A stretch of DNA of 64,000 nt. It comes from Dugong dugon. Taxonomy: Eukaryota; Chordata; Mammalia; Sirenia; Dugongidae. Every line of letters starts with the position of its first letter. Within the stretch, counting starts at the first letter, position 1. The notes beneath the pieces were generated by a model, which saw nothing but the letters and a program-made list of their open reading frames with translations, had not been told where the DNA came from and did no database searches. Positions 10,805-22,544 of the stretch are shown here, piece after piece. The DNA lies in contig CM057462.1 of the NCBI GenBank assembly GCA_030035585.1, positions 120,089,234 through 120,153,233 on the forward strand, read 5' to 3'. Made by a program: the position numbers and the translations under genes.

Positions 10805-12990
10805 GCAAAATCTAACCGTGTGTTCCAAAGGCACAGTTGAAGGGTTTGGGAGAGTGGCAGCTGGTGAAAGACTGGGTCAAATCAGTGCTCTGGGGAAAAA
10901 TAAAAAAAAGTCTTGATGGGCAGCAATGTATTTTATCAGCCTAAATATTACCAAAGGAGAGAAAAACAAAACCAAAAAAACCTCAATTTCTAAAATTATA
11001 TTTTTACCTGTAGTTTTACTACCATTAAAAGGTAAAAGAAGCTACTACATGTGGTCAAAAAGTCTTGGTGGAGTAGCATTAAAAATATTTCATTTAGCCA
11101 GAAAGATGTATCAATTAATTAATTAATCATAAAATAAAATTCAGCTTTAAAAGGAGAAACATGCATCTTATTTGATCTTATCAGATATATACTCACATAA
11201 TTCCAGCATCTTTAAGCTTGGTATCTTCAGGTAAATTTAGAAGCTACTAATAGAGGAGAAGTCAACACTACACTTTAACTACTAGATATTCCAAATGTGT
11301 AATTCCTGTCTTGTATGAGACTGATAAATTGGTCCAAAGTAAAAAAAAGAAAAAAAAAAAAAATCTCTAAATAAGTATTACTTGATCCGGGGCTATGTTA
11401 CTGTATCTCAACTGTAACATTACTTTTAGTAAATTTGAGGAAAAGTTATACAACTTTACCTTCATACCACAAATGGAAAAAATATAGTGCTTTAACAATT
11501 ACCCTTAACTTGCATGGTTTATTAATATTTTTAGCTAGTTTGAATGAAGAAACTTATTCTTAAAACTAAAGGGGAGCCTTTTTTAAAATCTATATCAAGA
11601 TAGAAAAATCAATTATAAAAGATACTTTGATGCCAATTGAGAAAATCTGAATATGGCTTGTTTAGTAAATTTCTTAATCATGATCATATTATTATAGTAA
11701 TTTAAGAGAATGTCTTTGTTCTTAGATGACAGTATTTTAGGGCAAAATGTCACCATATCTGCTTCTTTCAACGGTTCAACAGCAACAATAAAAGAGGAGA
11801 GATATAGAAAAATATTTAAATGTGGTGAATCAAGGTGAAAGGTGTACGGGTTCTATTGTACTAATTTTTAAACTTTTCTGAAGGATTATAATTTTTCAAA
11901 ATAAAAGCTTCAAGGAATCAAAGGAATTAGAGAAAATCATCTGTCTTTTTAATCTCGTATCTTACTGGCTGGCACATAAGTCATTGAAATACTTTCATTT
12001 TCTAGGTTCCTATCTAATAGTTATCCTTAGGTGAATATAATCCCTATTATTAATTGAGAGCTACCAATATAGCAGGAAGAAATTATTATAAATAGATATG
12101 ATGGCTCAATGTGGAAAACTCAGGCAAATGCAATTTCTTTTAAACATTAGTTCAAAAACACTGAAGAAACACCACAGAACTTTGGTCTATTAATGTGACT
12201 TGGAGGAACATTATCAGGGTAGTTGCATGATTCTCATGACACAGGGATTCCTGTCTTTTATCTTTCATTGCTTCAATCAACCAAACTGATAGATCTCCAA
12301 GCTCACTGTTGATGTCTATTCCATTCACTTGGGTGAAACCAATAACGTCATTTTGATGCAGTTAACTTATTAGGCCATGATATAATAAGTTGTGAAGTCA
12401 GAAGTAGATAATAAAGAACAAGAGTATACAAAAAAATGAAATAAAATTTATATCAGGTAACAAAAGATCTTGCTTGAAGAAAGCAAAGAAAAAAAAATAC
12501 AAGAACGTTAGCTAAAACAGACCAAATTATCAGTTGAAAAAGCTGTAAACATCAGTGATTTACTTACTGCATCCTGAAATGGGACTGTTTGTGAAGATCC
12601 TTGAGAAGAGTTGCTTGCCATTGATTAACTGGGTTATCAGTGATGAAACGGGAAACAAAATGGCCATGGTTATTCCAAAAACAGCTAACTTGGTTAATGA
12701 TTAAAGAAAGTGTATCCAGACAGTGGAACACGTGTTTTTCTGTCCCATTTCTATCTTTGGATTCAAATCATACTGAGGACATTTTCAACTAGAATCAAGT
12801 TTATTACTATATAATGAAAATATATATTTAAAAAAATTAACAATCCATAATCCGTCAGACCCTGGTGATTCTTTCAACCCAAAACAGTCCCTTCCTGGGA
12901 CTTAAACTTATTTCTTTCAATAGTTCTAGTATGCTACATGGCTAGAAAGCATGAAGTCATCCTAAATTCCTTTGCCTCACTCCTTCCTTA
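10805..12990. other. Repeat-poor AT-rich DNA
   Basis: No gene seen and no recognisable transposon. A 23-base near-pure A tract with one G lies around 11341-11363. The 66-codon frame at 10926-11126 is Lys/Ile-rich with no family resemblance and is probably chance. Confidence 0.5.
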
Positions 12991-12993
12991 TTT

Positions 12994-13511
12994 TCTTAGT
13001 TATCTACTGCTGCTACAACAGAAATATCCCAAGTGGCTGGCTTTAACAAAGATAAATTTATTCTCTCACAGTCTAGGAAGCTAGACATCCGAATTCAGGG
13101 TGCCAGCTCCAGGGGAAGGCTTTCTTTCTCTCTTGGCTCTGGGGGAAGGTCCTTGTCATCAGCCTTCCCCAGTTGAGGAGATTCTCAGTGCAGGGACCCT
13201 GGGTCCAAAGGACTCGCTATTCTCCTGGCTCTCGTTTCTTGGTGGTATGATGTCCCCGTCTCTCCACTCGCTTCTCTCTTTCATATCTCAAAAGAGATTG
13301 ACTTAAGACAACACCTAATCTTGTAGGTTGAGTTCTGCCTCATTAACATAATTGCTTCTAATCCTGCCTCAGTAACATCACAGAGGTAGGATTTACAATA
13401 TATAGGAAAATCACATCAGATAGCAAAATGGTGGACAATCACACAATACTGGGATTTATGGCCTAGCCAATTTGATACACATTTTTAGGGGATACAATTC
13501 AATCTATAATA
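12994..13511 (-). mobile_element. MaLR-like solo LTR (antisense), older copy
   Basis: Same family as the provirus LTRs at 15638-17630 and the LTR at 34598. The + strand begins 'tcttagttatctactgctg', passes 'acagaaatatcccaagtgg' and 'cagggtgccagctccaggg', and ends with 'tttttaggggatacaattca'. The terminal TGT/ACA is eroded and no clean target duplication remains, so it is more diverged than the other copies. Confidence 0.8.
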
Positions 13512-14244
13512 ATTATATTTTCCCATTACTAGGTTCTGTCAATTTCTCCTCCATCTATATTTCTCATATATTTGTGGCAAGATGATTTATTGAGTTATTA
13601 ACTTTAATACTTCCCCCTCCCCTCATTTCCACAGGGTAACGGGGCTTTCTGCTTCCTTGCCCAGGGATTTCTACATTTTTTGTGTGTGAGGAAGAACATG
13701 GTTGAAGACAAAGGCTTCTCTTGTCTTTTGTAAAAGTTAATTGAAAATATTATGCTAGATGTTTTAGAGAGGGAAAGTAGAAAAGGGCAATGCCTTTGGG
13801 AACAGCAAAAGAAAAGAGGGAGACATTTCCCTAAACCTATGGAGTTTGGGGCAGAGGATGAGCAGGGGCTTCTGGTAGGAGATAAACAGTAACTTGGGCT
13901 GTTCACAGATTTTGGATTCTCTCCTTCCAGGCACAGAGTAGCATGTCCCTGCTTTGCTGAACTCAGGCATGGCCACGTGACTTCAAAGATCATGGAAGAT
14001 TACACCAGAAACTCTAAGCACAGAACTTAATAGACTAAAAGTAGCAGCTTTCCCTTGTTTCCTGGACAACATGTAAAATCCCCAAGCCTTGAGAAGAGTG
14101 TTCTTACTCCAGTTGGGGCTACCAGTTCACTCCCATTGATTGAGGCTAGGAAGCCTGAGGTGGGGAAAAAACTCTGATTCTTGTGTGTCGTGGCCTTGGC
14201 AATGTCCCATTCATAGAGAGGGTTAGAGTCATCAAGTCATTTTA
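13512..14244. other. Unassigned DNA
   Basis: No recognisable repeat or gene. The 129-codon minus frame at 13604-13993 overlaps another minus frame, lacks a domain and has no supporting start context or homologue I recognise. I treat it as chance. Confidence 0.45.
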
Positions 14245-14452
14245 AAGTACCTCAGGTGATTCTCATAGTCAGTTTGAGAACCACTGCTTTAGAGCCTTGC
14301 TTTTCAGAATGGGACCTGTGGACCAGCAGCATAGGCAACCCCTTGTTGTTAGAAATGCAGAATCTCAGGTTTCACTTCATACCTACTGAATCAAAATCTT
14401 CACTTGAACAAGATTCCCAGGTGATTTGAATGCACATTAAAGTTTGAGTATA
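14245..14452. mobile_element. MER5-like hAT-Charlie MITE fragments
   Basis: A MER5-type tail ('caggtgattctcatagtc', 'gtttgagaaccactg') is followed directly by a fuller MER5A-like body: 'gacctgtggaccagcagcat', 'gttagaaatgcagaatctca', 'cctactgaatcaaaatctt' and 'ccaggtgatttgaatgcaca'. This is either two copies in tandem or one rearranged copy. Confidence 0.75.
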
Positions 14453-15411
14453 TGAATGAGGGCAATGATCCAAAGGGTAGGAGCCGGTTAATACTCTGAT
14501 GATATTTTACCTCCTTACTCTAGAGCCAGGCTATGATATTCGTTTTTTTTTCCTCTAACAGCTCAGTTTTAAACTCATAGATATTCTTTTCTTCCAACTA
14601 GATAGTAAACCTTTATATAAAGAGGATCCTTTCTTGTTTTTCCCAGTAATTGCAGATTCTAGAACATACATACATACATACATAGTGAGTGTACCATAAA
14701 TGTCTCTTAACCATGCCAGTTGAAATAAGAATGGCTTGAAATTAGGAACCTTATTTTATCAAAGGTCTATCGATATCATGGAATTAAATACAATAAAACT
14801 ATGCTTTTTTGAAAGTTTGAAGAATATCAGGAAAGAGAATAATGCTATCAGCTTTCTGATAAACTCTTGGCAAACCGTAAACTTTTAGCTAACATGTGGT
14901 CAGAAATATACTTCACTTTCCTCCAAATCACCATTATCACCACACCTACCAAGTGTCCAATTATTTCTTTTATCCAAATGCATTGAGGAGGCCTATAGAT
15001 TTTTACTGTTTTATTCTTCTCTATTTACAGCATTACATTAGGGTATAAATTGAAACTGAGCTTTAAAGCAAAAATATTTTCTGCAGAACAGTTTTCTAAA
15101 GAAAGGATAATGAAAGGTGTGCAAATTATGGAATGAGTTTATTGAGAGAAAATGAATGACTTTTTTCTAGCATAGATGACTCATTCATTCAACTAATATT
15201 GAAGACATGCCACATGAATAATAGCTGTACAATGGTGATTATGGATGTGATAATGAACTTTTTGTGCATTTTGCTTCTTTGCTTTTATTGTTGTTAATGT
15301 ACTAGTATAGTATTCTGAAACTTTTTTCCCTAGAGCAACTTTGACATGTGCCCAACAAAATAATTATTCCAAGCTTGACTATTACTGAAAGGAATAAGAA
15401 TTTCACATGCC
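14453..15411. other. Unassigned DNA with short (CATA)n
   Basis: No gene or clear transposon. A (CATA)n microsatellite of about five units lies at 14664-14685. Confidence 0.5.
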
Positions 15412-15637
15412 AATCCATGGCTAAGCATAAATGTGGATCTCTTCCAGTCAGTTGGCCAGAGATCCATATTTATGCCTATTCCCAAGAAAGGTGATCCAAC
15501 CGAATGTGGAAATTATCGAACAATATCATTAATATCACATAGCAGTAAAATTTTGCTGAAGATCATTCAAAAGCAGCTGCAGCAGTATATTGACAGGAAA
15601 CTTCCAAAAATTCAAGCCAGATTCAGAAGAGGATGTG

Positions 15638-16128
15638 TGTCATGGTTTGAATTATGTCTCCCAAAAAATGTGTATATCAATTTGGCTGGGCCACGATTCC
15701 CAGAATTGTGTGGTTGGCCTCCATTTTGTGATTGTAATTTTACGTGAAAGAGGATTAGGGTGGGATTGTAACACCACCTTTACCCAGGTCACATCCCTGA
15801 TCCAATCTAAAGGGAGTTTCCCTGGGGTGTGGCCTGCACCACCTTTTATCTCTCAAGAGATAAAAGGAAAGGGAAGCAAGCAGAAAGTTGGGGGACTTCA
15901 TACCATCAAGAAAGCAGTGCCGGGAGCAGAGTGTGTCCTTTGGACTGGGGTCCCTGTGCCAAGAAGCTCCTAGTCTGGGGGAACACTGATGAGAAAAAGC
16001 CTTCCCCTGGAGCTGATGCCCTGAATTTGGACTTTTAGCCTACTTTGACTATGAGGAAATAAACTTGTCTTCATTAAAACCATCCACTTGTGGTGTTTCT
16101 GTTATAGCAGCACTAGCTGACTAAGACA
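15638..16128 (+). mobile_element. 5' LTR of MaLR/ERVL-like provirus
   Basis: The 491-bp LTR begins TGTCATGG and ends CTAAGACA, giving the canonical TG...CA termini. A TATA-like GATAAAAGG lies at 15859-15867 and an AATAAA signal at 16058-16063. The flank ATGTG at 15633-15637 is the left target duplication. By eye it differs from the 3' LTR at about 35-40 positions plus an 8-9 bp gap near 15990. An old endogenous element, not a current virus. Confidence 0.9.
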
Positions 16129-17128
16129 GAATTTGTACCGGGAGTGGGGTGCTGCTCTAACAGATACCTAAAATGTGGAAGCGGTTTTAAAACTGTGAAC
16201 GGATAGGTGTGCGGCAGTGACAGAGGACCAGCAGCAGCAGAGAACCAACAACAGCAGCAGAACCAGGAGACCAGAGCGAGACCACTCTGGAGCCGACCCA
16301 CGGAGCGAGAGAGCTGAGTGCCTGTGCACAGGAGGCTTCCTGGTGGAGTGGGGTGCCTCTGGGTACTTACCGGTGGAGCTAGGCTTGCCGACCCATGGAG
16401 CGAGAGATCTGAGTGCCTGTGTGCATGAGGCTTTCTGGCGGAGTGGGGTGCCTCCAGGCACTTATGGGTGGAGCTACAGAGCTTTGGAACACTTGCTCCA
16501 GCAGGGCAGATGCCGGGGTGAGGCCCGAGGGCTGAACGGCCACAGGAAGCAGAAGCTGAAGAGACAAGGAACACAAGAAGCTGAGCCACCTGAGTCTCAA
16601 AAGGTATGGCCATGACCTCAGGGGTCTCAAAGGGTGGAGCAATGGCCTCTGGTGCTTCTAAGGGTGGAGTAGGAGAATGGTGCACCTAAAGCCAAGGGAG
16701 CAGAGTTGCCATCCCATGGGGCCTGGAAGGCAAAGCTGAAGCCCAGGGCGGAGGAGCATCCACTCAGAATCTGGAGAGTGGGGCCAATACCCAGATTCTG
16801 GAAGGCAGGGCCATTGTGTAAATTGTCTCAGAGAACAGAAGATTATTTTCAAAGCCTTGAGGGCTAATGTAATGTGTTCTGCTGACTTGCTTGGTGCCTG
16901 TTATCACTTCTTTTCCTCTAGTTTCTCCCATTTGTAATGGAAATGTCTAGCTTGTGCCTGTTATGCCACTGTACCTTTGAAAGCAAATAACTTGTTTTCT
17001 AGATTTTACAGATGAAGAGGAATTTTTGGATTTTGGACTTGGAGTTAAGACTTTTGCTATGATATGATTGGGGTAAATATGTTTACCATGTTGCAAGGAT
17101 GTGATTTTTTGGGGGCCAAAGGGTGGAA
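16129..17128 (+). mobile_element. Internal region of non-autonomous MaLR-like provirus
   Basis: The 1000-bp interior lies between two LTRs of the same family. Right after the 5' LTR, 'ttgtaccgggagtggggt' (16133-16150) resembles the tRNA-Leu primer-binding site that gives ERV-L its name. Just before the 3' LTR a purine-rich tract 'gggggccaaagggtggaa' (17111-17128) is a polypurine-tract candidate. No gag, protease, RT or env is recognisable and the interior is far too short to hold them, as in MaLR elements such as THE1 and MST. A CAG-rich patch is at 16225-16265, and two copies of a 95-bp tandem repeat occupy 16296-16390 and 16391-16485. Opposing 132- and 190-codon frames here are likely chance products of GC-rich repeats. 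Confidence 0.85.
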
Positions 17129-17630
17129 TGTCATGGTTTGAATTATGTCCCCCCAAAAATGTGTGTATCAATTTGGCTGGCCCATGATTCCCAGAATTGT
17201 GTGGTTGGCCTCCATTTTGTGATTGTAATTTTACGTGAAAGAGGATTAGGGTGGGATTGTAACACCACCTTTACCCAGGTCACATCTCTGATCCAAACTA
17301 AAGGGAGTTTCCCTAGGGTGTGGCCTGCACCACCTTCTATCTCTCAAGAGATAAAAGGAAAGGGGAGCAAGCAGAGATTTGGGGGACCTCATACCATTGA
17401 GAAAGCAGTGCCAGGAGCGAGCGCGCCCTTTGGACCGGGGTCCCTGCACCAAGAAGCTCCTAGTCTGGGGGAACACTGATGAGAAGGCCAAGAGAGAGAA
17501 AGCCTTCCCCTGGAGCTGACACCTTGAATTTGGACTTTTAGCCTACTTTACTGTAAGGAAATAAACTTCTCTTCATTAAAACCATCCACTTGTGGTGTTT
17601 CTGTTATGGCAGCACTAGATGACTAAGACA
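17129..17630 (+). mobile_element. 3' LTR of MaLR/ERVL-like provirus
   Basis: The 502-bp LTR starts TGTCATGG and ends GACTAAGACA. Its AATAAA is at 17560-17565. The right target duplication ATGTG (17631-17635) matches the left one exactly. The LTR is inserted in the same orientation as the host RTE, so its poly(A) signal could have terminated RTE transcription. Confidence 0.92.
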
Positions 17631-18825
17631 ATGTGGAACCAGGGATAACATTGCTGATATCAGATAAATTCTGGCTGAAAGCAGAGAATACCAGAAAGAT
17701 GTTCACCTGTGTTTTATTGACTATGCAAAGGCATTTGACTCTGTGGATAATAAAAAATTATGGATAACATTGCAAAGAATGGGAATTCCAGAACACTTAA
17801 TTGTGCTCATGAGGAACCTGTGCATAGACCAAGAGTTAGTCGTTTGAACAGAACAAGGGGATACTGCATGGTTTAAAGTCAGGAAAGGTGTGTGTCAGGG
17901 TTGTATCCTTTCATCATACCTATTCAATCTGTATGCTGAGCAAATAATCCGAGAAGCTGGACTATGACTGGAGGAAGACTCATTAACAACCTGCATTATG
18001 CAGATGACACAACCTTGCTTGCTGAAAGTGAAGAGAACTTGAAGCACTTACTGATGAAGATCAAAGACCACAGCCTTCAGTATGAATTACACCTCAACGT
18101 AAAGAAAACAAAAAATCCTTACTACTGGACCAATAAGCAATATCATGATAAACAGAGAGAAGACTGAAGTTGTCAAGGGTTTCCTTTTACTTGGATCCAC
18201 AATCAATGCTCAGGGAAGCAGCCATCAAGAAATCAAAAGACACCAACTGCACTGGGCAAATCTGCTGCAAAAGACCTCTTTAAAGCATTAAAAAGCAAAG
18301 ATGTCACCTTGAAGACTAAGGTGTGCCTGACCCAAGCCATGGTGTTTTCAATTGCCTCATACACATGCAAAAGCAGGACAATGAATAAGGAAGACCGAAG
18401 AAGAAGAATTGATGCCTTTGAACTGCAGTGTTGGCGAAGAATATTGAATATACCATGGACTGCCAAAAGAACGAACAAATCTCTCTTGGAAAAAGTACAA
18501 CTGGAATGCCCCTTAGAAGCAAGGATAGTGAGTCTTACATACTTTGGACATGTTATCATGAGGGATCAGTACCTGGAGAAGAACATCACACTTGGTAAAG
18601 TGCAAGGTCAGAGAAAAAGAGGAAGACCCTCAATGAGATGAATTCACACAGTGGCTCTAACAATGGGCTCAAGCATAGCAACAATTGTGAGGAGGGCACA
18701 GGACCTGGTATTGTTTCATTCTCTTGTACATAGGGTCACTATGAGTTGGAACTGACTTGACGGCACCTAACAACAACAACAACAATCCATGGCTTAGCCA
18801 TTGCATATCTGCATTAAAAATATAA

Positions 18826-19180
18826 CGAATAGTTATCATTTAGTGATGACTATTATAGGTTAGGTACTGTGTTAAATATTTTTATACTTTGTTTCACTCA
18901 ACTCTCAAACAGCCCTATGGGATATATGTATCATGAATCCCATTTTCCAGAAGAGGAAACTGAGGCTTGTTGTTGTTGTTATTAGGTGCTGTTGAGTCGA
19001 TTGTGACTCATAGCGACCCTATAAGACACAGTAGAACTGCCCCATCCGGTTTCCAAGGGGTGACTGGTGGATTTGAACTGCCAGCCTTTTGGTTAGCAGC
19101 CTAGCTCTTAACCAGTAGCCACCAGGGCTCCAAAAAAGCTTAATTTAGTTGCTCCAAATCAGCCAACAGAGCCCAAGCAC
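18826..19180 (-). repeat. MIR SINE (antisense), split by a SINE
   Basis: The complement of MIR runs 'ggttaggtactgtgttaaa', 'cagccctatgggatatat', 'cattttccagaagaggaaa', is broken by the SINE at 18969-19131, and appears to resume as 'gcttaatttagttgctccaa'. Confidence 0.7.
18969..19131 (-). mobile_element. AfroSINE-type SINE (antisense)
   Basis: It opens with the TTGTTGTTGTT tail complement, followed by 'gctgttgagtcgattgtgac' (the RTE-like tail), 'agtagaactgccccatccgg', the B-box complement 'ggatttgaactgccagcc' and the head complement 'ccaccagggctcc'. The tail has TTG units instead of a T-run, as RTE copies do. Confidence 0.85.
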
Positions 19181-19595
19181 TTCTCCTCTAATACTGCTCA
19201 CAGTTATTGAAGGTTAGAAATATTTTTCCATGACATGGCTTGACCTGAGCTGCTGCTCTGAGAAATAAACAGGGTGACAGAAGGCTGGTCTGTGGTGTTT
19301 GTGCACCTTTACTTCATCCTCACTCAGCCCAGTGGGAAAACCAGGCTGACAAGATCATATTAGCAGAAAGTGGCTCTATATGGCATAGAGATTCCTTACA
19401 ATGCCAAAGATTCCCAGGAAGGAGCCATCTTCCTGCTTATGTTTTACTTCCTAAGCTCACACTTTCTGGCCTTCTGAGAAGAGAATGGAGCACAGTAAAA
19501 GTTACAGGAATTAATAATATCAGGATAAGTCTCTTTCCCCTCTCCTCCACTTTTTTAGCAACAGCAAAAAATCCTGATTTCATACATTGCTGTTG

Positions 19596-19819
19596 GTATA
19601 AACGAACAAACAAACAAAAAAACTCATTGCCATCAAATCAATTCTGGCTCATGGGGACCCAGTGTGTTACAGATTAGAACGGAGCTCCATAGGTTTTCTT
19701 GGCTGGAATCTTTACAGAAGCAAATTGCCAAGCCTTTATTCTGTGGCACCACTGGGTGTGTTAGAACAGCACCTTTAGGTTAGCAGCTGATCGCACACTG
19801 CTTATACCACCCAAGGACC
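19596..19819 (-). mobile_element. Older SINE of the 'gagtccctgg' head type (antisense)
   Basis: A diverged SINE whose complement has a (CAAA)n-linked tail, 'ctcattgccatcaaatcaat', a 'ggctggaatctttacagaa' middle block and 'accacccaagga' at the head. It is the same subfamily as 27027-27223, 45687-45881 and 46505-46685. Confidence 0.7.
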
Positions 19820-21050
19820 TTTTTGTATATACAGTCATTGCACATTGCCAGAAACAGCATATATTTTGCCTAAGATATAAAGATACCATAACTTTTAAAG
19901 TGCATGAGTTCCAGTCTTCCTTACCATTTTTTTAAATGACAGAATCACATTTTCAAAGACAGTTATGAGGATAAGATGACCTATCTATCAAATAAATAAC
20001 CAAAAATAAATTATGAATTACAAATAAAATAGAAAGCAGCCACTGAACTAAAATCATATTCAGATCATTAGAGAAACATTGTGATCTCCATGTCTGGACA
20101 GAACATATAAGCAATACATTTAACATGTATATAAACCACAAAAATGTCCTCTCATAGCCGCTTCAAGAAATAAATCATCTGACCACATGGATCATGGTTT
20201 ACTGAGTTACTGTCTCACTTTAATCTATGTTCAGCTTTAAGCAACAACATGTCTGCACGTATTCACGTGACTACTGAACTTCAACACATGTCTACAATGA
20301 ACTGAAAATACATAGGAAAGCAAATCAAGTGAAATACCAATGGGACATTTTATTTTAAGTTAATCAGATTGTATGTGGGAATAGATAAATTCCATAAGAC
20401 TAAAAAATTTATAAAACATTCATGACTAACTTATATCCCTTTTAAATGTAAAATTAGAAAAACTGATGTTAGTTTTTAAACTCAGGTTGCCCTCTGTATA
20501 CCAATAGCAGAAATGGGTAAACTATTTAGAGATTGAAATAACCACCACATCACGAGATGTGAGCAAATTCAGATTTCTCATATCCTTTGAGGGGCTGCTG
20601 ATGGTCAAATTCAGGCTGCTGAATTTCTTTTCACCTAAATAATTGATTGCATTTCCAAGAGGAATGAGTTTGGTGGGATGAGATGACAATAAACCAGTGC
20701 CTTGGAATGGCACAAACTTGGGATGGTTTCTTTCTCACATTTTTCATCTTAGAGGTTATCCTGAGTTCAGCATGCTTGTGCGTCAAATGGATGTTTGTGA
20801 AATGTTGTCATACATTGGAAGCCAGGAGACTTCAACTTTGGCTTAATGTCAGTGTTAGTAGATGGATATACATAAAAATCAGAAGAATTCCTCAAGCAAT
20901 ATACCAATAGGAAGTCTGCAAGCCAACATTTGTTCTCCAAATGTACGTGTTGTCCATATGTATCTTTATCTTTCTTAAGCTTTTGGAAAAAAATGATGAA
21001 ATTCTGCTATGCCGCAATTCTTACAAAGATAATATTAATAAAAGTAGATA
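19820..21050. other. Unassigned AT-rich DNA
   Basis: No gene or clear repeat recognised. Reading frames of about 60-75 codons here have no recognisable domains. Confidence 0.5.
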
Positions 21051-21054
21051 GCAT

Positions 21055-21410
21055 GCTTAAATGAAAGAATTTTGGGGCCTTGTGGTTAAAAACACAAGCT
21101 TTGTAGATATATCTCAATAAGGTGCAATTCTGCACCTTGGTTACCAGGTTGATAAAATGAGGTAATTATACTTACCTCATAAGAGCTCAATCATAATGAT
21201 TGTGAGGATGGTGCAGGACTGGGCAATGTTTCATTCTGTTGTGCATAGGGTCACTATGAGTTGAAACCGACTCGACGGCACCTTACAACAACAACAATAT
21301 AAGATTGTTATGAAATTATATAGGTTAATATATGCCAAGTACTTAGTACACTGTCTGACTCACAGTGAAGTCAGTGTTATCAAAATACTCTTATCAATAT
21401 ATTTAATTAT
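21055..21410 (+). repeat. MIR SINE (sense), split by an RTE 3' end
   Basis: MIR words flank the RTE piece: 'ggccttgtggttaaaaacac', 'gataaaatgaggtaattata' and 'cttacctcataaga' before it, 'gattgttatgaaattatata' and 'aagtacttagtacactgtct' after it. Confidence 0.75.
21185..21298 (+). mobile_element. Very short RTE 3' end insertion
   Basis: Only the last 114 bp of the RTE: 'gtgaggatggtgcaggactg', 'ttcattctgttgtgcatagg' and the terminal 'gaccgactcgacggcacc'-like segment with its CAA tail. The 6-bp flank ATAAGA repeats at 21179-21184 and 21299-21304. It marks how little of the RTE 3' end is needed to appear as an insertion. Confidence 0.85.
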
Positions 21411-21495
21411 TGAAAATGAATTACTATTTTGTCTAAGTGGTCTTTGTCACTTTCATGCGTAGGTCAAGTGGATTTCTGGGGACTAGTAGTCCAAA

Positions 21496-21658
21496 GGAGC
21501 CCTAGTGGTGCAGTGGGTAAGAGCTTTGCTGCTAACCAAAAGGTTGGCAGTTCAAATCCACTAGCTGCTCCATGGAAACCCTATGGGGCAGTTCTACTCT
21601 GTCCTATAGGGTCATTATGAGTTGGAATCGACTTGACGGCAATTGGTTTAGTTTTTTT
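21496..21658 (+). mobile_element. AfroSINE-type SINE, full length (sense)
   Basis: A well-kept copy: head 'ggagccctagtggtgcagtg', B-box region 'ggcagttcaaatccact', the body 'ccatggaaaccctatggggc' and tail 'atgagttggaatcgacttga', ending in a T-run at 21652-21658. Flanks TAGTAGTCCAAA (21484-21495) and TAGTAGTCTGAA (21664-21675) form the target duplication with two mismatches. Confidence 0.92.
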
Positions 21659-21675
21659 CATTTTAGTAGTCTGAA

Positions 21676-22544
21676 GGCTTTGAACACCTTGGAAACTGGA
21701 AGACTTCTTGTCCCAGTGTCACCCTGCCCCATAAATAATCTGAAGAGAAATTTAAAAGACTAGAATTCTGCAGGACTCTGAGTTGCTATTTGTAATTGCC
21801 AGGTTCAATGCTTGTGATCTAGTTTCTGTACTAGATTCAAATACTGAGTTCAGAGTATCTTATGGAGAACAGAAGGTTGTCCACTAGGCGACATTTTCTG
21901 AAAAACTTATGTGTTCAAATCCAAATCAGTGTAGCCCAAGCCCAGTTCAACAGAAAAGTTTCACCCTAGTGTTAGGCTTATTTAAATTATAGTCTAATTG
22001 GTTTTGAAAATTAAAATCAAGATTTCAAAGACACAGTGATTAAAGTCAAACTTTCAAAATTCACAAGATAAAAAAAATCTATTTACAACCTTTTAAACAC
22101 CATTGAATTTAAAAATGTGTTCAAAACTTGGTCCTGCTATCAAATGTCCCATTTAATAATAATTTTGTTAGGTCCAATAAAAACCCTATTCACTAGTTTT
22201 ATAGCATTCAAATATGGCTATTTTGTATGTTTTTGCAGTCACAGCTGGTGCCAATATGTTGATAAAAAGTCATTCAAGGAAAGCATGTCCAAGAATATGG
22301 TTGTCATTGATATACTCTCTATGCCAGGTATGTAGATCAGATGTCAAGCTACACTTGCCAGCTCTGATGCATAATTAATGGGAACTTGGATATTTAGGAC
22401 TTGGCAATATAGATCTGAAAAAAGAAAGTTAAACACAGTTTTAGAAGCTTACCATGCATTGTCTTCCACTGGTTTCTATCATTGAGACTAGAGGGTAAAC
22501 ACTTTTGTGCTGTCTCCTGCTCTCTACCAGCCACCAAACAAAAT
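21676..22544. other. Unassigned DNA
   Basis: No gene or confidently recognised repeat. A 72-codon frame at 22117-22335 has no recognisable domain. Confidence 0.5.

Larger units (their letters stand above)
15428..18783 (+). mobile_element. 5'-truncated RTE (BovB-like) LINE carrying a provirus
   Basis: The RTE sequence is 15428-15637 plus 17636-18783, split by a MaLR-like provirus. The first part encodes the RT stretch around IPKKGDP and ISLIS. The second continues GTRD, then FIDYAKAFD (about 17715-17741), the catalytic YADD at 17997-18008, and the C-terminal LTQAMVF and RIDAFELQCWRR stretches. It ends in the CAA-repeat tail near 18783. Near-identical flanks AATCCATGGCT-AGC at 15412-15426 and 18784-18798 (one mismatch) form the target duplication. 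Stops and frameshifts make it dead. The first copied base lies in the RT domain; the endonuclease was never inserted. Confidence 0.92.

Noticed and set aside
13604-13993. 129-codon minus frame as a possible exon
   Set aside because: No domain, no convincing splice signals checked against a model, and a second overlapping minus frame shows the region is simply stop-poor.
16113-16685. 190-codon minus frame and 132-codon plus frame
   Set aside because: Opposed frames in the GC-rich, tandemly repeated provirus interior; no retroviral or cellular domain is seen.
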